Positions 26,352 through 34,457 of a stretch of DNA of 64,000 bases are shown here, one piece after another (positions within the stretch are counted from its first letter, which is position 1; the number at the start of each line of letters is the position of its first letter). The notes below the pieces were generated by a model. It was not told where the DNA came from. It did no database searches and saw nothing but the letters and a program-made list of their open reading frames with translations. The stretch is taken from contig NZ_JANDMF010000001.1 in NCBI RefSeq assembly GCF_031626875.1, positions 200,497-264,496 of the forward strand, given 5' to 3'. Position numbers and translations under genes: made by a program. This DNA is from Clostridium sp031626875. Lineage in GTDB: Bacteria; Bacillota; Clostridia; Clostridiales; Clostridiaceae.

Positions 26352-27383
26352 CTATAATTCAATCAATTCATATTCTCTGCTTCCAAGTCCAATACTTGAA
26401 GCATACTCTAGAGTATTTCTTCCTCTTTTAAAAACAGTTTTTCCTTCATTTTTATCAAGGACATCAAGACTGGCTTGATCTATAGCTACTGGATCTATAG
26501 ATGCAAAAATGCCTATATCTTTAGCTATAGGTTTCATTGGGTGTCCCTCACAATCACAATTTTTAGTTATATTAAATGCAAAAGTAATATATATGTTCTG
26601 TTTGCCTTTAGCTGCTGCATATGCATATTCTGCTAATCTTTCATTAAAAGATTTTGTAAGTGAAGCAAGCCAACTATTTGATATAGCTCCAAATTGGCAT
26701 GTTGCCATACACGAAGCACAACCAACACATTTATTTTTATCAATTTTAGCTTTCTTATCCATAGAGATAGCCATTTCTGGACATTTATTAACACAAGCTT
26801 TACATCCCTTGCATTTCAAGCTACTTATTTTAGGTATTGAATTTGCATGTTGTGCTAGCTTTCCACCTTTTGATGCACATCCCATAGCAAGTTGCTTTAT
26901 TGCTCCACCAAAACCTGCTAAAGCATGCCCCTTAAAATGGCTCAAAACAATTATTTGATCTACTTTAGCTACTGCTTTTGCAATTTTACAATAATCAAAG
27001 TGTTTTTTATTTATTTCAATCTCTTCATAATCCTCTCCCATTTCACCATCAGCTATGATTACAGGAATTCTTGTAAAATCATGTTCTTTAGCTACTCTTA
27101 GATGATTTTCTATTGTATTTCTTTGTCCTTTATAAAGCACATTAGTTTCAATAAAAGCTGTATCAATTTCTTTTTCTTTTAAATAGTCTATTATTCCATC
27201 AAAATTTTTGGGTTGAATAAATGTATTATTGCCTTTTTCACCTAAATGAACCTTTAGTGGTATAAACTCATTAAGAGTAACACCTTCCTTTTCTTCAATA
27301 ATTTCAAGTAATTCTTTAGCTGCATCATTTATCTCTTTAGTTTTTGAATAAGAATCAATTGATTTAAAATAAACATTTGCCAT
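26352..27383 (-). CDS. DUF362-type iron-sulfur protein (two 4Fe-4S clusters)
   Basis: A 343-residue cytoplasmic protein. The N-terminal two thirds is a DUF362-type domain (IETNVLYKGQRNT, DQIIVLSHFKGHALAGFGGAIKQLAMG). A bacterial-ferredoxin pair with CKGCKACVNKC and CVGCASCMATC motifs lies at about residues 190-240. The function of the family is not established; a redox or electron-transfer role is likely. I start it at the ATG at 27383, preceded by GGGAGG 7 nt upstream; the frame extends to a GTG inside that ribosome site. It follows the HxlR-type gene by 52 nt and is probably co-transcribed with it. Confidence 0.85.
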   Translation of the reverse strand: MANVYFKSIDSYSKTKEINDAAKELLEIIEEKEGVTLNEFIPLKVHLGEKGNNTFIQPKNFDGIIDYLKEKEIDTAFIETNVLYKGQRNTIENHLRVAKEHDFTRIPVIIADGEMGEDYEEIEINKKHFDYCKIAKAVAKVDQIIVLSHFKGHALAGFGGAIKQLAMGCASKGGKLAQHANSIPKISSLKCKGCKACVNKCPEMAISMDKKAKIDKNKCVGCASCMATCQFGAISNSWLASLTKSFNERLAEYAYAAAKGKQNIYITFAFNITKNCDCEGHPMKPIAKDIGIFASIDPVAIDQASLDVLDKNEGKTVFKRGRNTLEYASSIGLGSREYELIEL

Positions 27384-27435
27384 ATTAATTCCTCCCACAT
27401 ACTTATATTCACTATTAATTTTCTCTTGTCACTCT

Positions 27436-27771
27436 CTATTTATTTTTAAGTGATTCAATATATTGATCTCCCCAAATTCTAAACTGCTCTAATACTGGAT
27501 TAAATGCTTTTCCCAAATCAGTTAGTGAATATTCCACTTTTGGTGGAATTTCAGAATAAACATATCTACTAACCAGCCCAAACTCTTCTAACATCCTCAA
27601 TTGTTTTGTTAATGTTGCCTGTGTAATGTCTCCCATTTTTCTTTGTAACTCTCCATATCGTAAAGTTCCTTCATTTAAATGATACATAATTAAAATTGAC
27701 CATTTCCCTGAAAAAACTTTTTGTGCTGTAAAATATGGGCATTTTCCAAAAAGACTATTACTATTCTCCAC
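27436..27771 (-). CDS. HxlR-family transcriptional regulator
   Basis: A 111-residue winged-helix regulator. Family features are the N-terminal Cys in GKCPYFTAQKVFSGKWS, the LRYGELQRKM turn, ITQATLTKQLRMLEEFGLV as recognition helix, and PPKVEYSLTDLG in the wing. HxlR proteins are dimeric sensors of electrophiles or other small signals, sometimes through the conserved Cys. The start is a GTG with GAGGAGG 5 nt upstream. It is divergent from a flavin-binding-fold protein, and a 17-bp palindrome lies between the two genes. Confidence 0.9.
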   Translation of the reverse strand: MENSNSLFGKCPYFTAQKVFSGKWSILIMYHLNEGTLRYGELQRKMGDITQATLTKQLRMLEEFGLVSRYVYSEIPPKVEYSLTDLGKAFNPVLEQFRIWGDQYIESLKNK

Positions 27772-27785
27772 AATATCCTCCTCAT

Positions 27786-27804
27786 TAGTATCTTAAAGAT
27801 ACTT
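27786..27804. promoter_or_regulatory. Palindromic candidate operator of the HxlR regulator
   Basis: AGTATCTT and AAGATACT flank a single central A (27787-27803). It lies just upstream of the HxlR gene's ribosome site, where a bound dimer could autoregulate. A + strand promoter (TTGTAC 27837-27842, 17 bp, TAATAA 27860-27865) for the divergent gene is 35 bp away. Confidence 0.6.
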
Positions 27805-27899
27805 ACCTAACTCTAAAAACGTACTTGTTATTTAATTTGTACATGATATTATTATTACGTAATAAATTTTAACATAGATATGGGAGAGGAGCAATAATT

Positions 27900-28292
27900 A
27901 TGAAAAAGGCATTACAATTCTTAAAAGAAAGTGGTACTTTTTACTTAGCCACTACTGAAGGTGATCAACCAAGAGTAAGACCATTTGGTGCTACTTTTGA
28001 ATATGAAGACAAACTATACATTGTTACAAATAATACAAAGGAATGTTTTAAGCAAATGTTAGCTAATCCTAAAGTTGAAATTAGTAGTATGAATAAAGGA
28101 CAATGGATTCGTGTTACTGGGGAAGTTAAACATGATGATAGACGTGAAGTAAAAGAACTTGCGCTTAAATCTCATCCTTCTCTAAAATCCATGTATAATA
28201 TTGATGATGGAATTTTTGCAGTATTATACTTTACAAAAGGAACAGCTACAATTTATTCATTTAATGACGAACCTGAAACATTCTCACTATAA
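27900..28292 (+). CDS. Pyridoxamine 5'-phosphate oxidase-fold flavoprotein
   Basis: A 130-residue split-barrel protein: residues ESGTFYLATTEGDQPRVRPFG form the first strand pair and NTKECFKQMLANPKVEIS the helix typical of the putative PNPOx family. In this group such small proteins bind FMN or F420-like cofactors or act as reductases; the actual substrate is unknown. GGGAGAGG precedes the ATG. Divergence from the HxlR regulator suggests that this gene is its target, perhaps in a stress response. Confidence 0.85.
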   Translation: MKKALQFLKESGTFYLATTEGDQPRVRPFGATFEYEDKLYIVTNNTKECFKQMLANPKVEISSMNKGQWIRVTGEVKHDDRREVKELALKSHPSLKSMYNIDDGIFAVLYFTKGTATIYSFNDEPETFSL

Positions 28293-28319
28293 TCTAAAAA
28301 ACAATATAAATAGTTATAC

Positions 28320-28366
28320 TTTAAAAAAGCTATTACAACTTTAATATTATTGTAATAGCTTTTTCA
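28320..28366. terminator. Bidirectional terminator
   Basis: AAAAAGCTATTACAA (28324-28338) pairs perfectly with 28350-28364 and ends in T-runs on both strands, between the convergent flavoprotein and mglC genes. Confidence 0.88.
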
Positions 28367-28419
28367 TTATCCTTTAATAAATTGTACTTGTAATTTTTAT
28401 AGTTATTTATCTTAGATTT

Positions 28420-29442
28420 TTATTTTTTTCTAAGGTATTTTCTTATATCCACTGCAACAGCTGCAACTATAATAACACCTTTAATTATTTGTTGCCAATA
28501 TGGTCCAACACCAATAAAAGTAAGTCCATAATTAATTACTGTAAATATAAGAACACCTACTACAACCCCAGGTACAGTACCAACACCACCAGATACTGAC
28601 CATCCTCCAACAACACATGCTGCAATAGCATCAAGTTCATAACCATTACCATAATTGTTTGTTGCTCCACCTGTTCTTGCGGCTTCAAGAACTCCAGCTA
28701 TAGCATATAAAGTACCCGCTATAATGTATAATTTCAATGTACTAAGTTTTACGTTTATCCCAGAAACTATTGCAGCTTCTTTATTTCCACCTATAGCATA
28801 TATATCTTTACCAAGTTTTGTCTTATTTAAAATTATATATATTATGCCAGTTATTATGGCTGCTATTATTACTACATATGGAACTCCTAAAAATGATCCT
28901 GTTCCTAAATTTGAAAAATCTGTTCTTAATCCGCCTATTGGTTGTGAATTGTTAGGAGGAAGATCGAAGTATAAGGAATTTGCTCCATAAATTATAACCA
29001 TTGTACCAAGGGTTGTTATAAATGCAGGAACTTCAAATCTTGATACTATAAACCCATTTAGAGCACCTACTGCTGCACCAATTGCAATTGCTATCAGAAT
29101 TGGTATAGCAATATTTAGTTGTCCTAGATCTGGAAAGAATCTGTTTGGATAATCAGCAGACTGAAGCATTGATGCTGATATAACCGCTGAGAAACCTACC
29201 ATACGTCCTGCTGAAAGATCTGCTCCCCCAGTAAGGATTATAAATGCAGCTCCTAGAGCTATAATTACTCTTGTTGAACTTTGAATAAGAATATTCTTAA
29301 AAACATCTATAGAAATAAAGTTTGAATCTGTTACTGCAATAGCCAATATTAGAACCAATAAAACTATATATATAGCATTTTGTTTTAAAAATCCATAGAT
29401 TTTTTTCTTATTATCTTTAACTTTATTATTAGCTTTTTCCAT
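28420..29442 (-). CDS. mglC: Galactose/methyl-galactoside ABC transporter permease
   Basis: A 340-residue BPD_transp_2 permease with about ten hydrophobic helices. Signatures are AAFIILTGGADLSAGRMVG, AIGGNKEAAIVSGINVKLS and YELDAIAACVVGGWSVSGGVG. Only one permease gene is present, as in the E. coli mglBAC operon, where it forms a homodimer. The ATG at 29442 is chosen: AGGAGG lies 6-7 nt upstream. The frame opens at 29481, inside the preceding gene, without a ribosome site. Last gene of the mgl operon. Confidence 0.9.
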   Translation of the reverse strand: MEKANNKVKDNKKKIYGFLKQNAIYIVLLVLILAIAVTDSNFISIDVFKNILIQSSTRVIIALGAAFIILTGGADLSAGRMVGFSAVISASMLQSADYPNRFFPDLGQLNIAIPILIAIAIGAAVGALNGFIVSRFEVPAFITTLGTMVIIYGANSLYFDLPPNNSQPIGGLRTDFSNLGTGSFLGVPYVVIIAAIITGIIYIILNKTKLGKDIYAIGGNKEAAIVSGINVKLSTLKLYIIAGTLYAIAGVLEAARTGGATNNYGNGYELDAIAACVVGGWSVSGGVGTVPGVVVGVLIFTVINYGLTFIGVGPYWQQIIKGVIIVAAVAVDIRKYLRKK

Positions 29443-29458
29443 ATATATCCTCCTAAAA

Positions 29459-30973
29459 TTATTGCATATACTTTGTAGCAAGTGACATTATAACTTCTTC
29501 TGTGGCAGTTTTACCTTCTACAATGCCTGCAAGCTTTCCTTCACACATTACCATTACTCTATCTGACATACCTAAAAGTTCTGGTAATTCAGAAGATATC
29601 ATTATGATACTCTTACCCTGTTTTGTAAGTTCAACCATAAGTGAATAAATTTCAAACTTAGCACCTACATCTATACCTCTAGTAGGTTCATCAAGAATAA
29701 GTATATCTGGTTCTGTAAGAAGCCACCTCCCAATAAGTACCTTCTGTTGATTTCCTCCTGACAAATTCATTATAAATTCCTTTTCTGAAGGTGTTTTTAC
29801 TCTAAGCTTCTCAATATTTTTTAAAGTATCTTCTTTACGTTTCTTATCATTTAAAACCTTTAAGGCATTTAAGTAATTTTTCTGGTTAGCAATAGTAGTA
29901 TTTTCTGTTATAGATAATACTGGGAAGATTCCAGTAACCCTTCTTTCTTCAGTCAAAAGAGCTATCTTATTCTTCTTTGCATCTATTGGATTTTTGATTT
30001 TCACTTCCTTACCTTTTAATCTAATCTTTCCTGCTTCAACACTTCTAAGACCAAATATAGCTTCCATTAGTTCTGTCCTCTGAGCTCCAACAAGACCACC
30101 TACTCCAAGTATTTCTCCTTTCTTTAAATCAAAAGAAACGCCTTTAAAAGATTTTGGGAAAGGAGATGTGAAATTTTCCACTTCTAAGACTTCTTCTCCT
30201 GGAACATTATCTCTTTCTGGAAATCTATTTGTTAAATCACGACCAACCATTCTTTTAATTATAAGATCTGTAGTAAGGTCCTTAGAATTCCATGTACCAA
30301 TATATTTTCCATCTCTCATTATTGTAACCTCATCAGATATTTGAAGAATTTCTTCCATCTTATGAGATATATAAATTATTGAAACTCCTTGTTTTTGAAG
30401 ATCACGAATTATTTTAAAAAGGTGTGCAACTTCTGTCTTAGTTAGGGATGAAGTTGGCTCATCCATTATGATAACTTTCGCATTGTATGAAACTGCTTTT
30501 GCTATCTCCATCTGTTGAACTACTGAAACTGAAAGCATTTCTACAATAACATCAGGTTTAATATTAATATCTAATCGTTTAAAAAGTTCCACAGTATCCT
30601 TATACATTTTCTTTGTATCTACTAATTTAAATGGACCAACTCCCCTAAGTGGAAGACGTCCAATCCACATATTCTCCATAACATTTCGGAACCTAACAGG
30701 ATGAAGTTCCTGATGAATCATTGCAATTCCATGATTTAAAGCTTCTTTGGAATTATTCATTTCTATTTTTTTGCCTTCTAAAATTATTTCACCTTGATCT
30801 TGTTTATATATACCAAAAAGACATTTCATGAGTGTAGATTTTCCAGCTCCATTTTCCCCCATTAGTGCATGAACTGAACCTGGTTTTATTTTAAGTGTTA
30901 TGTCATCCAATGCTTTTACCCCAGGAAACTCTTTCGATATATTTCTTAGCTCAAGTAAGTATTTTTTCTCCAT
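29459..30973 (-). CDS. mglA: Galactose/methyl-galactoside ABC transporter ATPase
   Basis: A 504-residue double ABC protein. First half: Walker A GENGAGKST, VIIMDEPTSSL. Second half: VGAQRTELMEAIFG in place of a full P-loop, NLSGGNQQKV and ILILDEPTRGIDVGAKFEI. HQELHPV in the first Q-loop region is typical of MglA proteins. It powers MglC. It starts 115 nt after mglB, with an intervening hairpin that may set its lower expression. Confidence 0.93.
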   Translation of the reverse strand: MEKKYLLELRNISKEFPGVKALDDITLKIKPGSVHALMGENGAGKSTLMKCLFGIYKQDQGEIILEGKKIEMNNSKEALNHGIAMIHQELHPVRFRNVMENMWIGRLPLRGVGPFKLVDTKKMYKDTVELFKRLDINIKPDVIVEMLSVSVVQQMEIAKAVSYNAKVIIMDEPTSSLTKTEVAHLFKIIRDLQKQGVSIIYISHKMEEILQISDEVTIMRDGKYIGTWNSKDLTTDLIIKRMVGRDLTNRFPERDNVPGEEVLEVENFTSPFPKSFKGVSFDLKKGEILGVGGLVGAQRTELMEAIFGLRSVEAGKIRLKGKEVKIKNPIDAKKNKIALLTEERRVTGIFPVLSITENTTIANQKNYLNALKVLNDKKRKEDTLKNIEKLRVKTPSEKEFIMNLSGGNQQKVLIGRWLLTEPDILILDEPTRGIDVGAKFEIYSLMVELTKQGKSIIMISSELPELLGMSDRVMVMCEGKLAGIVEGKTATEEVIMSLATKYMQ

Positions 30974-31021
30974 AATTTCATACCTCCTGAATATTTAAAA
31001 AGAACTCCTAAATCTTTATTT

Positions 31022-31065
31022 GATTCAATCAAGATATAACTTTTCATATTACTCTTGATTGAATC
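31022..31065. other. Intercistronic hairpin between mglB and mglA
   Basis: A 13-bp perfect inverted repeat (GATTCAATCAAGA, 31022-31034 with 31053-31065) around an 18-nt loop. In the minus-strand mRNA no T-run follows, so it is a better candidate for 3'-end protection of the mglB message than a terminator. Confidence 0.65.
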
Positions 31066-31088
31066 TAAATACTTATTGTTTCAGAAGA

Positions 31089-32114
31089 TTACTTAGCATC
31101 ATTTACATTTTCTTTTGTTATCTTTTTATAATCTATCCATACATATTTTCCATCAGCTATATCATACCCTGTATTCTCTTTAGAAGGAGTCTCTCCTTGT
31201 CCAAGAACTTCTGCAATCTTAATAGTAGCTATACCTTGATTCTTAGCGTCATTTAAAACTGTTCCTAACATTGTTCCTTCTTCAATAGCTTTAACTCCTG
31301 GTGCTGTAGCATCAACCCCTACAACTGGAATATATTTTCCATCCTTGAAGTATCCAGCAGCTTTTAATGCCTCTATTGCTCCTAATGCCATATCATCATT
31401 ATTTGCAAAAACTGCTTCTATCAAATCTCCTTTTGAAGTTAAGAATGACTGCATTTTATCCTGTGCTTTTACACGATCCCACATACCTGTGTCTGTTGCT
31501 AATTGATTTGATTTTATTCCTTCTGTCGCTAGTTGATCTATGGAATATTTTGTTCTAGCTATAGCATCAGCATTACCTGGTTCTCCAGTAATCATTACAT
31601 AATCAAGAACACCATCTTTGTTTTTATCTGCTTCAGGATGTGCCTTCCAGTAATCAGCTATAATCTGTCCTTGAATTGTACCTGACTGTTCAGGTTTTGC
31701 TCCTACATAAAATAGCTTGTCCCAACTATTCATATCTGCTTCTGAAGGTATACGATTAAAAAATACTATTGGAATATTAGCTGATTTTGCTTTGTTTATT
31801 ATTGTACTTGAAGCCTTGGGATCAACTGGATTGATTGCTAGTGAATTAACCTTTTTTGAAATAAACAACTCTAACTTGTCATTTTGAGCTGATGTTGAAT
31901 TTTGACTATCAACTATGTCAGCAGTTATATTATCACTTTTAGCTTGATCAGTAATTGCATTACGCACCCCAGTCATAAATGTATCATCAAACTTATATAT
32001 TGTAGTTCCTACTGTTACTTTCTTTCCTGTTGAATCTGATTTTGAACTTGAACATCCTGCCAAAACTGATGTAGTTAAAGTTGCCATTAATACAAGTGTT
32101 AAAACTTTTTTCAT
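31089..32114 (-). CDS. mglB: Galactose/glucose-binding lipoprotein
   Basis: A 341-residue substrate-binding lipoprotein. The lipobox is VLAGC (Cys21). The fold and sequence follow E. coli MglB: TTIYKFDDTFMTGVR, INPVDPKASSTI, VFFNRIP and the Ca2+ loop DKNKDGVLDY (163-172). Also present are GMWDRVKAQDKM, FANNDDMALGAIEAL, GVDA and LNDAKNQG. Most sugar-contact residues of E. coli MglB are kept, but the position of its His152 is Asn181 here. It is the first gene of the mglBAC operon, with a cre box in the leader. Confidence 0.92.
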   Translation of the reverse strand: MKKVLTLVLMATLTTSVLAGCSSSKSDSTGKKVTVGTTIYKFDDTFMTGVRNAITDQAKSDNITADIVDSQNSTSAQNDKLELFISKKVNSLAINPVDPKASSTIINKAKSANIPIVFFNRIPSEADMNSWDKLFYVGAKPEQSGTIQGQIIADYWKAHPEADKNKDGVLDYVMITGEPGNADAIARTKYSIDQLATEGIKSNQLATDTGMWDRVKAQDKMQSFLTSKGDLIEAVFANNDDMALGAIEALKAAGYFKDGKYIPVVGVDATAPGVKAIEEGTMLGTVLNDAKNQGIATIKIAEVLGQGETPSKENTGYDIADGKYVWIDYKKITKENVNDAK

Positions 32115-32142
32115 ACTAAATTCCTCCTAAATATTCGATTTA

Positions 32143-32156
32143 TTTAATCGTTTTCA
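32143..32156 (-). promoter_or_regulatory. cre (CcpA) box upstream of mglB
   Basis: The minus strand reads TGAAAACGATTAAA, 13 of 14 matches to TGWAANCGNTNWCA, 29 nt before the mglB start codon and downstream of AT-rich -10-like sequences. Confidence 0.75.
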
Positions 32157-32274
32157 TACATTTATATTAGCATGTCCATTTTATCAATTGAATACAAAAT
32201 CCTACACTATTATATTAAAATTCTACTCACTTTTAAAAACTTATACTTTTTCAATAGCATGTCACAAATTTAAA

Positions 32275-32324
32275 AGTAAAAAAGCAGATAATGAATTTAT
32301 AGTAGTCATTACCTGCTTTTTCTA
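32275..32324 (-). terminator. Terminator of the sensor-gene transcript, before mglB
   Basis: AAAAAGCAG...TAATGA and TCATTA...CTGCTTTTT pair with one mismatch; the minus strand continues with T-rich sequence. It separates the response-regulator/kinase/sensor genes from mglBAC. Confidence 0.8.
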
Positions 32325-32340
32325 TATTATAAAATTATAT

Positions 32341-33405
32341 TTATCCTTCCTGTATAACTGTATTTAAGTTGTCTTTTGTAATGGTTATATATGGAACTCT
32401 TACAGATTTGTCAGAACTCATAACCAAAGATGTTCCTTCAGTGATATTTTTCCCTTCTGCTGCATTTATTGCAATATCTATTACTGCTGTTCCCTGTTTC
32501 TTTGCATCATTCATCACTGTTCCCATCATTTTCCCTTCTTTTATTTTCTCTAAAGCTTCTTGAATTGCATCAACTCCAACAACTGGAATAAGCTTATCAT
32601 TTGTCATACATCCATTTTTCTCAAGAGAAGTAATTGCTCCTAATGCCATTGTATCATTATTTGAGATAACAAATTCAATATCACTACCAAACTTTGCTAT
32701 CCATTCATCCATCTTATCCCTCGCTTTTACTTTATCCCACATACCATAATATGAATCCAACTCCTTTACTTTTATCCCTGCCTTTTTTATCTCTTCAATT
32801 GCATATTTTGTTCTTGCATCTGTATCAGGATGGTCTGGCTCACCTTTAAATAAAACATAAGAAAGAACTCCATCATTGTCTTTATCATAGGTCTTGTTTT
32901 TACTCCAAAGCTTTACTATCATTTTTCCCTGAAGAATACCAGCTTCTGATGAATCTGCACCTACATACCATGCACTGTTATAACTTTCTAGAACAGAAGC
33001 TTCAGGCTCTTTATTAAAAAAAATTACAGGCAACTTAGCATCCTTTGCTTTATTTATAACTTCCTTTGCAGATTTAGGGTCTACAAGATTTACTGTAAGA
33101 ACTCTCACATTATCCCTAATCATTCCATCAATCTGTTCTAACTGTCTTGATTGATTATTTTGTGAATCCTGAATGTTTAGTGCAGCCTTTCCAAAAGAAT
33201 CCTTTTCCATGTTCCCCCTTACATAAGACATAAACGTGTCATCATATTTGTAAATAACTGCTCCAATTTTAGGAATTCCCTCCTTATACCCAGCTTTCAT
33301 AAAAAAATTTCTGTTTATAGATACTACAAAAAATGCTATTATCATTGTTACTACAGCTAAAAATACAATAAAAAAAACTTTTGTACTTTTAATGTTTTTC
33401 ATCAT
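32341..33405 (-). CDS. Membrane-anchored galactose/glucose-binding sensor (MglB paralogue)
   Basis: 354 residues: an N-terminal transmembrane helix (about 9-31), no lipobox, and a complete MglB-like fold. Residues matching the E. coli MglB sugar contacts by hand alignment are YKYDDTFMS (Asp56, Phe58), FFNKEP (Asn131), DHPDTDART (His192, Asp194, Arg198), GMWDK (Trp223), SNND (Asn250), GVDAI and MNDAKKQ. The Ca2+ loop is DKDNDGVLSY (174-183). AAGGAG lies 4 nt before the ATG at 33405. The frame opens at 33465 overlapping the previous stop, so a longer coupled form cannot be excluded. It is probably a signalling copy of MglB working with the adjacent kinase. Confidence 0.82.
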   Translation of the reverse strand: MMKNIKSTKVFFIVFLAVVTMIIAFFVVSINRNFFMKAGYKEGIPKIGAVIYKYDDTFMSYVRGNMEKDSFGKAALNIQDSQNNQSRQLEQIDGMIRDNVRVLTVNLVDPKSAKEVINKAKDAKLPVIFFNKEPEASVLESYNSAWYVGADSSEAGILQGKMIVKLWSKNKTYDKDNDGVLSYVLFKGEPDHPDTDARTKYAIEEIKKAGIKVKELDSYYGMWDKVKARDKMDEWIAKFGSDIEFVISNNDTMALGAITSLEKNGCMTNDKLIPVVGVDAIQEALEKIKEGKMMGTVMNDAKKQGTAVIDIAINAAEGKNITEGTSLVMSSDKSVRVPYITITKDNLNTVIQEG

Positions 33406-33461
33406 TTTTCTCCTTGAATTTATATTTATACTATTTTCACTATACTCTACTTGTTTTCTTA

Positions 33462-34442
33462 TCATTGAGTAAATGGAAATAAAATTTTCTGATTTTCAGG
33501 CAAATATATATTTCTCTTATCAATAACAGTAAATCCACTTTCTATAAACTCTGGAATATCTTTTCCTTGTAATTTTAAAACTGCATTCTTAACGCCCAAA
33601 TACCCCATGCTGAAAGGATTCTGTATAATAACAGACTGTATCGTTCCATTTTCCATATACTCAATTTCTTGAGGATCACCATCAAATGCCACTACCATAA
33701 CCTTTCCTCTAAAATTCAATTTTTCTATAGCTCTGGCTGCTCCTACAGAAGCTTCATAGTTGAGAGCAACAACACCAGATATTCTATTATTAATTAACAA
33801 CTTTTCTGTAGCCAATTCAGCAGAATTTGAATCATTAATTGCATCTGATTCCTCTATCATCTGAATTCCTTGATAATTCTCTGTAATATACTTTTTTAAA
33901 CCTTCATATCTTTCTAAATAATTACTTCCTGTTTTTTTATCCAAGCCTACAATAGCGACAATAGAATTCTCTCCTACAAGACTCACAATTTTTTCTCCTG
34001 CACTTTTACCTGCACTTAAGTTATCTGTCGTTATAAAGCATGATATCTTATCTGTATTCACCTTACTATCTATAGTTAGCACAGGGATACCTTTATCAAC
34101 TGAATCTTCAACAGACTTCACAAGATAATCAAAACTACAAGGCGCCAATACTAAGGCATTAGTATTATTCTCTACAACTTGATTTATAAGATTCTCCTGT
34201 TCAAGAGTACTACATTCATCTTCTGGTGCCATGATATTTAATTTAACTTTATACTCCTTTGCTGCTTCTTCAGCACCAAGCTGAACATTTCTCCAATAGT
34301 CATCTTTTTTATTCTTTAGGATAAGGGTTATATTTTTTGCACCTTCACTCTGAACTAAAGTTTTATTTTGATAATAGAAAGGAAAAATTATTATTGGAAT
34401 TAAAATAACTATAAATATGATGAATTTAACTTTAATCTTCAT
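33462..34442 (-). CDS. Membrane-anchored type I sugar-binding sensor protein
   Basis: A 326-residue protein with one N-terminal helix (about 5-23) and no lipobox. It carries an RbsB-like binding fold (ITLILKNKKDDYWRNVQLGAEEA, NALVLAPCSFDYLV, VPVLTIDSKVN-type hinge, VAIVGLDKKTGSNYLERYEGL, VVALNYEASVGAARAIE, VAFDGDPQEIEYM). It begins 15 nt after the kinase gene, and its stop overlaps the upstream start of the second anchored binding protein (ATGA). It is not closely similar to that neighbour, so it probably binds another ligand or acts as a signalling adaptor. The ligand is unknown. Confidence 0.78.
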   Translation of the reverse strand: MKIKVKFIIFIVILIPIIIFPFYYQNKTLVQSEGAKNITLILKNKKDDYWRNVQLGAEEAAKEYKVKLNIMAPEDECSTLEQENLINQVVENNTNALVLAPCSFDYLVKSVEDSVDKGIPVLTIDSKVNTDKISCFITTDNLSAGKSAGEKIVSLVGENSIVAIVGLDKKTGSNYLERYEGLKKYITENYQGIQMIEESDAINDSNSAELATEKLLINNRISGVVALNYEASVGAARAIEKLNFRGKVMVVAFDGDPQEIEYMENGTIQSVIIQNPFSMGYLGVKNAVLKLQGKDIPEFIESGFTVIDKRNIYLPENQKILFPFTQ

Positions 34443-34457
34443 TTTTAACCTCTTTGC

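Noticed and set aside
31022..31065. mglB-mglA hairpin as an intrinsic terminator
   Set aside because: In the direction of transcription no T-run follows the stem.
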